20,039 nt of DNA from SKUL01 sp964487545 (GTDB taxonomy: Bacteria; Bacteroidota; Bacteroidia; Flavobacteriales_D; SKUL01): the NCBI GenBank assembly GCA_964487545.1, contig CAZARI010000047.1:1-20039 (forward strand), given 5' to 3'. The notes under the pieces were generated by a model, which was given only the letters and a program-made list of their open reading frames with translations, was not told where the DNA came from and made no database searches. Both the position numbers and the translations under genes were made by a program. Below are positions 1 through 5,489 of this stretch, piece by piece. Each line of letters opens with the position of its first letter. The stretch's first letter is position 1.

Positions 1-88
1 TGTTTTCTTGGTCAGGATCACCATTAGGATTACAGTTAATGGCTTCGTAAAGAAACAGAAAGTCAGAGTTGTTTTGAATTGTGTTCAT
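1..88 (-). CDS. cas7: CRISPR-associated protein Cas7 (Csh2-like), N-terminal fragment
   Basis: This is the 5' end of a gene that leaves the window at its left edge; 29 codons are visible, starting with ATG at 88. The reading contains FLFLYEAINCNPNGDP followed by DQEN. That matches the conserved N-terminus of type I-B Cas7/Csh2, where a hydrophobic strand leads into an N-P-N-G-D-P turn. Cas7 forms the backbone of the Cascade complex by polymerising along the crRNA. The start lies 14 nt after the stop of cas8b, so the two genes should be co-transcribed, the usual I-B order being cas8b-cas7-cas5. The family call rests on a short stretch, but the motif is distinctive and the neighbour agrees. Confidence 0.85.
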   Translation of the reverse strand, partial: MNTIQNNSDFLFLYEAINCNPNGDPDQEN

Positions 89-102
89 AATTAGAAGTGT
101 TA

Positions 103-1935
103 TTAATGATTGTTGTCAGATTTTGTCAGTCCAAAAGAATATCCGGCCATTAGGTAAAAAACACCTTGTTCCTTACTTAAGGTCCATGCTTTTTCGTTAA
201 ACTTATCAGTAAATTCGCTGAAGTTCCATTCCGTTTTGTCATGTATCGTGTATTGTCTCGTTTTTTCGCGCAAGTCCAAACTTAACCGCAGAATGCTTTC
301 CGCGTCCATACCATTATAGTTCACTTTATTTAATACGGGTTTAGATTCATGTCCTTTTTTGTACTGTGCGTATGCCACGGCTGATAAGACCCTTCCCAGA
401 TAGAAGAGAGCCTTTTCTTCTTCTGAATAATTCATTCTTTCGAAAAACGTTTGAACTCTTTTTTGAAAATCAGAAGTTGATGTTTGAACATCGTTGGCAT
501 CGGTCATTTGTTTTTCCATATCTATAAGTTTTAACTGTTTTAAGGTGTATATTAAAGCAGAGTATTTGTAAACAGCGTCTTTAATTGCAAAATCGATCGA
601 ATCGATTTTGCGGATATTCTTAAACGCAGCATACCTTTCATACCAATGACAGAGCATGAGTTCAATAAAATGCTTGAAAATGACTTCAGACTGTATGGGC
701 CTTTGTTCTAAAATATCCTTAAACAATGTAAGAGCAGGATTGATTTTTGATTTACCGCTGTCTCGTACAGGAATTATGTTTGAAACAGAGCGCAGGTTGA
801 ATGGATACTTCCCACCTATATAATCTTGAAACGCCAATCCTGTTTTTATAAAATTCTCAGTCAATTGAGCTAGATATACACTATTTACATCCTTGATGTG
901 GCTCATTATTTTAAATGACTTTCCGTCAGATTCAAAACCGATATAGTTAATCCAAAACAGACCAAATTCAGGTAAGCTCTGCTCTATATCAGCATCCAGT
1001 GATTCATAGCCAAATAATAAATCATTGGATTTGTTCAGGTATAGTTTCATTTCATTCAGCCGGAACAATTCCAGATCTTTATTAAGGAAGTGTGGCACAA
1101 CAATATGAGTGATTCCTGCAATTCGGGTTTGGTAATTATCCAGGACATACTGAGAGGCTTTATCCATTGCTGCAAAAACATCTGCATCACCCTGAAAATT
1201 TCGCTTAAAGGACTTGAAATTAGTAGCGTAATTCACTGAGGTTGTCTGGAAGATTTTGTGAATGTTGTACCTTCCAGAAAAGCTGGCCTGCACAACTTCA
1301 TTTACTGGCTCTCCGCTCATGTAATCTAAACCAGGTTCTCCATTTTGGTTCGTCCCAAATCGATGAACAATAAAATCATCAAAACCGTCTGTATCAGTCA
1401 TTTTAATGGGTGCTGAGTTGTTGAGAAGTTCGCTTTTTACGACACTATAAAAAAGAACGATTTCATCCTCGCTACCAAAACCAATCCCTTTCTTTATTTC
1501 CGAGAGATCAAGTCTATTTGTATGTTCATTCAATGTTGAATGTATCTCTTGAAGAACTTTGTATATCGGCCTCGAAGAGAACTCAGGGAAATCATCTATT
1601 GAGCGTGTCATGCTGCCAGCACCGTCTGATCCTTTTCCAAAAATGGTTTCCTCCAACATTTCAAAATTTTTGGGAGCAACTGTAAGGGAACATTTTTTTC
1701 CCCTTGGACCCCAAAGAGAAGGTGATAAATACTTAAACTTGATAATTGACTCATCAGGCTTAAATAACTCCATCTCATCTTTCAGAATACGAATCTCTTT
1801 GTTTACACAGTCAAAAAGTATTGGACAAACCCAATTTCTTTTATTAGAATCGTATTTGGGTTCAGTGGTCAACCGTGCCCATACACCTTTCCCCTCGAGA
1901 AGATGTTCGCCTATTTTTGCAAGTGTTGAAAGCAT
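103..1935 (-). CDS. cas8b: Type I-B CRISPR-associated protein Cas8b (TM1802/Csh1-like)
   Basis: The 610-residue protein resembles the large subunit of type I-B Cascade, which helps recognise the PAM and recruit Cas3. The N-terminus (LAKIGEHLLEGKGVW, about residues 5-19) resembles the IGE...L..G start of TM1802-family proteins. Residues 66-80 carry a YLSPSLWGPRGK-type segment. The C-terminal part has the family pattern: ALFYLGRVLSAVAYAQ, then a proline/lysine segment, an R-rich helix, and a closing EQGVFYLMAGYSFG segment. No paired CxxC zinc motif is evident, unlike some Csh1 proteins. It is the first cas gene of the operon; cas7 starts 14 nt downstream and no cas6 precedes it. The assignment was made by motif memory and context, with the adjacent Cas7 start giving strong support. 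The N-terminal start is the ATG at 1935, close behind a candidate promoter. Confidence 0.8.
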   Translation of the reverse strand: MLSTLAKIGEHLLEGKGVWARLTTEPKYDSNKRNWVCPILFDCVNKEIRILKDEMELFKPDESIIKFKYLSPSLWGPRGKKCSLTVAPKNFEMLEETIFGKGSDGAGSMTRSIDDFPEFSSRPIYKVLQEIHSTLNEHTNRLDLSEIKKGIGFGSEDEIVLFYSVVKSELLNNSAPIKMTDTDGFDDFIVHRFGTNQNGEPGLDYMSGEPVNEVVQASFSGRYNIHKIFQTTSVNYATNFKSFKRNFQGDADVFAAMDKASQYVLDNYQTRIAGITHIVVPHFLNKDLELFRLNEMKLYLNKSNDLLFGYESLDADIEQSLPEFGLFWINYIGFESDGKSFKIMSHIKDVNSVYLAQLTENFIKTGLAFQDYIGGKYPFNLRSVSNIIPVRDSGKSKINPALTLFKDILEQRPIQSEVIFKHFIELMLCHWYERYAAFKNIRKIDSIDFAIKDAVYKYSALIYTLKQLKLIDMEKQMTDANDVQTSTSDFQKRVQTFFERMNYSEEEKALFYLGRVLSAVAYAQYKKGHESKPVLNKVNYNGMDAESILRLSLDLREKTRQYTIHDKTEWNFSEFTDKFNEKAWTLSKEQGVFYLMAGYSFGLTKSDNNH

Positions 1936-1954
1936 CAGAGTGTTGAATTTCAGC

Positions 1955-1983
1955 TAAAGGTATAAAAAATTTATAAGTTCAAA
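1955..1983 (-). promoter_or_regulatory. Candidate Bacteroidota-type promoter for the cas8b-cas7 operon
   Basis: On the minus strand, TTTG (1983-1980) is followed after 17 bp by TACCTTTA (1962-1955). The second box matches the -7 consensus TAnnTTTG at all but the last base. Transcription would begin only a few bases upstream of the cas8b ATG at 1935, giving a very short leader, as is common in this phylum. This is a pattern match in AT-rich DNA without experimental support. Confidence 0.4.
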
Positions 1984-2010
1984 TTGATGATTGAGAAATT
2001 TACTACTTTT

Positions 2011-2040
2011 GTCTTAATGCAATGAAAATCGCGTTGAAAT
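2011..2040. repeat. Solitary CRISPR-repeat-like element upstream of cas8b
   Basis: This 30-bp segment begins GTCTTAAT and ends TTGAAAT. It resembles, in length and at both ends, type I-B repeats of Bacteroidota that I recall as starting CTTTTAAT and ending ATTGAAAT, but its centre does not match. The termini form an imperfect inverted repeat: CTTAAT at 2013-2018 pairs with ATTAAG at 2039-2044. A 10-bp word, CAATGAAAAT, occurs inside it (2020-2029) and again at 2067-2076. No second full copy is present, so this is not a CRISPR array. It may be a degenerate repeat, a regulatory site or chance. Confidence 0.3.
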
Positions 2041-2086
2041 TAAGTCCAAATAGATGAGCAGTTTTCCAATGAAAATAGGTTAATTC

Positions 2087-2159
2087 GGCCCCATAGTTCA
2101 ATTGGATAGAATATATCCGTCTAAGGGTATGGTTCCAGGTTCGAATCCTGGTGGGGTCT
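2087..2159 (+). tRNA. tRNA-Arg-like gene with a six-base anticodon loop
   Basis: A full cloverleaf folds. The acceptor stem is 2087-2093 with 2152-2158 (one G-T pair). The D arm is GTTC/GAAT around AATTGGATA. The T arm is CCAGG-TTCGAAT-CCTGG (2135-2151), and the discriminator base is T2159. CCA is not encoded, and a T run follows. The D arm and acceptor resemble the AGA/AGG-reading arginine tRNAs of Bacteroidota. The anticodon stem is 2114-2118 paired with 2125-2129 (one T-G pair), leaving the loop GTCTAA (2119-2124), one base short of the normal seven. Aligned from its 3' side the anticodon is UCU preceded by G instead of U33. It could also be a CCU loop that lost one C, or CUA if read from the 5' side. 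It may be functional, a decayed copy, or contain a one-base sequencing error. Confidence 0.75.
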
Positions 2160-2247
2160 TTTTTAAAACTTTCATTAAGTAATTTGTATTTAGTTGATGA
2201 CTAAAGCGGCGCCGACATAAAGACGCTCGAATCGAGCAGGTTACCCA

Positions 2248-2757
2248 TCACTCCCCCAGCCCCAACCTTGTCCTCACCTTCTCATAATTCGCAAAATCGA
2301 GCCCATCGTATTCATCCAAACCCGAAGCGTCCAGTACCACCGCTTTAAACCGGCGCTGCACATTATTGGCTGCCCACGGAGAACCAGTCTGGTTGTCGCC
2401 CCGGTCAGTGCGAACTTGTATGCGTTCCAATACCTCGTCACAAACAGCCACATAATTCACAGGCACGTATCCCGGAAAATTGTTGAGATAGGGTAGAAGA
2501 ACCCAGTCTTTGTAGCCGGTGTCCAGATAAACGAAGGTTACCTTATTATACATACTTCCACTGGGCATATGATGCGTTTGAATCGTGGTAGAAGTGCCAA
2601 AAGTGAGGGTGAAATCATAGGTGTTGGCAGAGGGCCCCGGCGCTCCTTGTGGCCCTTGTATGCCTTGGTGGCCCTGCGGCCCTTGAACGGTTTCCTTTTT
2701 GCATCCAAACGGTAGGAGCATCATCAGTGCCATCAATACTGTCAGCGGTTTTTTCAT
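2248..2757 (-). CDS. Collagen-like lipoprotein of unknown function
   Basis: The 169-residue protein begins with a lipoprotein signal peptide (KK, hydrophobic stretch, LLPFGC with Cys19 as the likely lipidation site). Six Gly-X-Y triplets follow (residues 26-43: GPQ, GHQ, GIQ, GPQ, GAP, GPS), then a globular domain of about 120 residues with no recognised family. Short collagen-like segments directly after the lipid anchor are common in Bacteroidota lipoproteins and probably act as a stalk or trimerising element; that role is inferred. It is the last of four minus-strand genes, and its ATG lies only 5 nt after the stop of the HIRAN gene, so the two should be translated from one mRNA. Confidence 0.75.
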   Translation of the reverse strand: MKKPLTVLMALMMLLPFGCKKETVQGPQGHQGIQGPQGAPGPSANTYDFTLTFGTSTTIQTHHMPSGSMYNKVTFVYLDTGYKDWVLLPYLNNFPGYVPVNYVAVCDEVLERIQVRTDRGDNQTGSPWAANNVQRRFKAVVLDASGLDEYDGLDFANYEKVRTRLGLGE

Positions 2758-2762
2758 GGTTG

Positions 2763-3176
2763 TTATTTTAATTTTAAAGTAGTCAGCTTAACTTCTATGC
2801 GCAATCCCCACCAAACCTCTTTGGGGTTTTCATGAAGTCGGCGCACGGTGGCACGCAACGGTAATCCTTTATCGAGCATCGTAGAAAGCACCAGGTTATC
2901 TTCTTGAGCGATATAACCGAGTTGGTGAGTGTCCGCAAAAACAGAAATAGCTTCAGCGTCATATCGGTTCTCCGGCTCGCGCTTTAGCGTTAAAACTTGT
3001 CCGGGAACAATTGATTCGCGGATGTTGAAAAACTGGTAATACTGCAATCCGCGCACGTTGCCCCGATAGATCTCCACTTCGGTTTCACATGGGTCAGCCG
3101 CCAGTGTGCCGGGCAATAATCCAGTACCGATGCTGCCGAATACCAGGTTTCTAAGAAATAATTTGCGCGTAATCAT
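2763..3176 (-). CDS. HIRAN-domain protein with an export signal
   Basis: The 137-residue protein carries a HIRAN domain over about residues 40-130. The recognisable elements are GLQYYQF, then LKREPENRYDAEAISVF (the N-x-Y-D-x-x-A-I core), LGYIAQEDN, and a closing WWGLRIEV strand. HIRAN domains usually bind DNA ends inside helicases such as HLTF, or occur as small stand-alone proteins. This one is preceded by an apparent signal sequence (residues 1-26: RK, hydrophobic core, ending TLAA before DPCE). That suggests export rather than a DNA-binding role, which is unusual. The WYL regulator gene ends 39 nt upstream and the collagen-like lipoprotein follows 5 nt later. The domain call is fairly secure; the function is not known. 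Confidence 0.75.
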   Translation of the reverse strand: MITRKLFLRNLVFGSIGTGLLPGTLAADPCETEVEIYRGNVRGLQYYQFFNIRESIVPGQVLTLKREPENRYDAEAISVFADTHQLGYIAQEDNLVLSTMLDKGLPLRATVRRLHENPKEVWWGLRIEVKLTTLKLK

Positions 3177-3199
3177 CAGGTTGTTTTATTTGGAGAAAA

Positions 3200-3225
3200 C
3201 AAACCTAAATTACTTTTACGACAAA
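3200..3225 (-). promoter_or_regulatory. Candidate internal promoter upstream of the HIRAN gene
   Basis: On the minus strand TAGGTTTG (3207-3200) matches the Bacteroidota -7 box TAnnTTTG at every position and lies 24 bp before the ATG at 3176. The nearest TTTG (3225-3222) is only 14 bp further upstream, shorter than the usual 17-20, so the -33 part is weak. If real, the HIRAN-lipoprotein pair could be expressed independently of the upstream WYL and ATPase genes. Confidence 0.35.
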
Positions 3226-4124
3226 TAGTGTCGCTGATGAAATATTTCGAATTTTTTATTCAGATGTTCAATAAGTTCCGTGGGTTCAAGCACCACTATC
3301 TCTCCGATGAGTCCTCCTGCAAATCTTCCGACGGCATCCAGTCCATTGACTGAAGCCGAAAAACGGAATTTATCTGAAATTGGCTGGATGAATGGCTGCG
3401 CTTCTGGAAATTCTTCAACCATTAACCGCTGTGCCCGCAGCGACAGATCGATTACTACGTGAATTGGACTGTCACCTGTCATTCCAAAAACATCGATGGT
3501 TGAAACAACGTGTAAATGTTCACATCGCCAAGGTTTATTTGTGCTCTTTACCCCACCGATCCGATCTATTTTGAATTGTCGGACTTCTCCACTTTCCTCC
3601 TCAAAAGCGAGCAGATACTTGTAATAATCAAAAAACCGGATCGGCTCTACCATTCTGTTGGTAATGGTATTGCTGTTGACCGATTGATAGTCTAGTAAAT
3701 AGACGCGCTGTTTCTCACGGATGCAGGTGCGGATGGTGCTGAGGTTGCGGGAAACTTGTTGGTGGTGTAGTGCATCACTTACCTGATCCATATCCGTGAG
3801 TGCGTATAGCTTTTCCAAAACGCTCTTTCGAAATGGCCCGGTTCCCGAAGCATTCAACATAGCATCGCGAACAGTTGCCGCCTCCTCTACAGAAAACACG
3901 ACCAAATCGTGAGGATTAATTACTTTTTCTAATACCTTAATTTTAAATCGGCTACCTGTGCTCTCAATGTGGAAGCCAATGTGTTGAAGCAATTCAATGT
4001 AGCGCTCAATGGTTCTTACACTGACCTCAAAATCTGCGGCGACTTGTGTTTTATCTACGCCTATTGGTGACTTCAAGCGGGAAATAAGCTGGAAAATCCG
4101 GAAAATGCGTTTGTGGTCTTGCAT
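3216..4124 (-). CDS. WYL-domain transcriptional regulator
   Basis: The 302-residue protein has an N-terminal DeoR/HTH_11-type winged helix (about residues 1-60; VDKTQVAADFEVSVRTIERYIELLQ contains the recognition helix). A WYL domain follows in about residues 140-220, with YLLDYQS, NRMVEPIRFFDYYKYLLAFEE and FKIDRIGGV, and a C-terminal extension domain completes it. WYL proteins are transcription factors whose effector domain senses ligands, often nucleic acid-derived, and they are enriched near defence loci and CRISPR-Cas systems. It lies 60 nt downstream of the ATPase gene and 39 nt upstream of the HIRAN gene, all in one direction. A role as local regulator of this unit is plausible; the dyad repeats at 5345-5386 are a candidate target. 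Both statements are inference. Confidence 0.85.
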   Translation of the reverse strand: MQDHKRIFRIFQLISRLKSPIGVDKTQVAADFEVSVRTIERYIELLQHIGFHIESTGSRFKIKVLEKVINPHDLVVFSVEEAATVRDAMLNASGTGPFRKSVLEKLYALTDMDQVSDALHHQQVSRNLSTIRTCIREKQRVYLLDYQSVNSNTITNRMVEPIRFFDYYKYLLAFEEESGEVRQFKIDRIGGVKSTNKPWRCEHLHVVSTIDVFGMTGDSPIHVVIDLSLRAQRLMVEEFPEAQPFIQPISDKFRFSASVNGLDAVGRFAGGLIGEIVVLEPTELIEHLNKKFEIFHQRHYLS

Positions 4125-4184
4125 GTCGGGGTTGAAGTTAGTGTAAATTTATTCCTCTCATGGAAAACTGGGTCAACAGGGCAT

Positions 4185-5306
4185 TCAGCGATTTTGCAAC
4201 CAACGGGCAAAAATTACATCGTGTACCAGAAAGGCGTTTCCATCTTTGATGACCAGTTCTTTGGTTTGTAGCTGCTGCATTGCGCTGCTCACAGAACTGG
4301 CCGCTCCGAGGCGATACCGAGTCAGAATTTCTTTGGACAGAGGATTGATCATGGGTTCTTCTTTAGCAACAGCGAGCAAAACATTCCATTGCGTTTCGGT
4401 GAGTAAATTGAAATAGTTAGAAAATACCGCACTTTCCTGCTCAAGTATTTCAGCGTAAACCGTGTGTAGGTACTGTTTTTTTACCAAATCAAAATGTCCG
4501 AACAGCTTGTTGCATATCAATTGAATACTATAAGTTTGACCGCGACTCCATTCATAAATGCTTTCAATCGTTTCGGAGTCTATTTGCTTTTTGTGCGCGT
4601 TAAAATGTCGCTTGATAAATGGTTTATAGTCTTTTAGGTTGATGGGGTGAAGTTCCAGCAATTGTGCGCTTCGGTAAAAGGGTCGGTTCTTTTCACTGAA
4701 CATCGACGACATCATTTGTCGGTGACTGCCGCTGTATATAAATCTGATTTGTGGAAATTCCTGAGCCCAAGATCGGAAAACAGCCTCACCGTTTTCGCCC
4801 GCAAAAGTGGCAACTTGCTGAAACTCATCCAATGCAATAATTACCTGTTTTTTCTGCGCTGACAAAAATTCTCCGAGCGCATGAAGCGATTGTTCGGGAA
4901 CTGGTTCATGTCGAAGTCCCAGCGATAAGCTTGGCAAGCCCGTCACGGGATCGAAGCCTACGTCGAAACCAATTTTCCCCAACAGGCTTCGCATGGCTGC
5001 CCCAAAGCCAGAATCTGTTTTGCCATAGCGGTCAACTACTGCCTGCACTATTTGTTTGATGGATTCCCCCATATCTCTGGTGGCCATCAGGTCAACATAG
5101 ATGCAATCTGCTGATTCGGATTTTTCCTGCTCTGTCAAAAAATATTTTACCAAAGCGGTTTTGCCCAATCTTCTCCAGGAGAATAAAACACTGTTGCGGT
5201 CATTTCTGACATTATCTAACAGCCAGTCCAGTTCATCCTTTCGGTTGCAGAAATAGGACTTGCCGCGATAACCCATCAACAGAAAGGGGTTTTTTACCAT
5301 TGCCAT
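4185..5306 (-). CDS. Archaeal-type AAA ATPase with C-terminal winged helix
   Basis: The protein of about 373 residues belongs to the ATP-binding family represented by the 'ATPase domain predominantly from archaea' within the STAND/AAA group. Near residue 45 is a Walker A, SWRRLGKTAL, in which the first glycine of the usual GRRRxGKT is serine. Near residue 157 is a Walker B, VIIALDEFQQ, and near 192 is the IYSGSH strand typical of the family. A helical region and a C-terminal winged helix (about 300-370; LTETQWNVLLAVAKEE onward) follow. Such proteins are linked to regulation, defence or mobile elements, but substrates are rarely known. I start it at the ATG at 5306; a GTG directly before it (5309) and an ATG at 5300 are alternatives. 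It is the first gene of the minus-strand unit with the WYL regulator. Confidence 0.8.
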   Translation of the reverse strand: MAMVKNPFLLMGYRGKSYFCNRKDELDWLLDNVRNDRNSVLFSWRRLGKTALVKYFLTEQEKSESADCIYVDLMATRDMGESIKQIVQAVVDRYGKTDSGFGAAMRSLLGKIGFDVGFDPVTGLPSLSLGLRHEPVPEQSLHALGEFLSAQKKQVIIALDEFQQVATFAGENGEAVFRSWAQEFPQIRFIYSGSHRQMMSSMFSEKNRPFYRSAQLLELHPINLKDYKPFIKRHFNAHKKQIDSETIESIYEWSRGQTYSIQLICNKLFGHFDLVKKQYLHTVYAEILEQESAVFSNYFNLLTETQWNVLLAVAKEEPMINPLSKEILTRYRLGAASSVSSAMQQLQTKELVIKDGNAFLVHDVIFARWLQNR

Positions 5307-5344
5307 CACTTAACTTGTTTCATCTGTGAATATGTCGCTCCGAA

Positions 5345-5386
5345 CTTCTCGTTACGAGTTCTTCGTTACGAGCTTCTCGTTACGTA
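5345..5386. repeat. Three tandem 14-bp units containing an 11-bp dyad
   Basis: The units are CTTCTCGTTACGAG (5345-5358), TTCTTCGTTACGAG (5359-5372) and CTTCTCGTTACGTA (5373-5386), directly adjacent. Each is centred on CTCGT-T-ACGAG, a perfect inverted repeat with a one-base centre in unit 1 and slightly degraded in units 2 and 3. They lie in the divergent space between the ATPase gene (start 5306) and cysS (start about 5490). Spacing of 14 bp differs from the 10.5-bp helical turn, so neighbouring dyads would not face the same side. They look like operator sites for a dimeric regulator or a small repeat expansion. Confidence 0.6.
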
Positions 5387-5445
5387 AAGATCGTAATAAA
5401 AATGAGTGATTGCAACTCACCAGAGAAGGTGCAATTAAGGATAAC

Positions 5446-5474
5446 TTGACCTCCATCAATAATTGCTATTTTTC
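5446..5474 (+). promoter_or_regulatory. Candidate Bacteroidota-type promoter for cysS
   Basis: TTG at 5446-5448 is followed after 18 bp by TATTTTTC at 5467-5474, which matches the -7 consensus TAnnTTTG except at the last base. A start site near 5481 would leave a leader of about 10-20 nt before the two possible cysS ATG codons. Confidence 0.45.
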
Positions 5475-5489
5475 AGGCTTTGAAAACCA

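Noticed and set aside
1559..1957. 132-codon plus-strand reading frame opposite cas8b
   Set aside because: It is antisense to a well-supported gene, has no family features and low coding plausibility; treated as a shadow frame.
1980..2080. A CRISPR array beside cas8b
   Set aside because: Only one repeat-like element is present and no regularly spaced second full copy exists, so it is not an array; kept only as a solitary element.
2087..2159. An integrated element with an att site at the tRNA 3' end
   Set aside because: No integrase gene and no second copy of the tRNA 3' end were found within the window.
2225..2237. GCTCGA/TCGAGC inverted repeat downstream of the tRNA and the lipoprotein gene
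   Set aside because: The centre is one base, so a hairpin needs the inner pairs to open, and no T tract follows on either strand; not called as a terminator.
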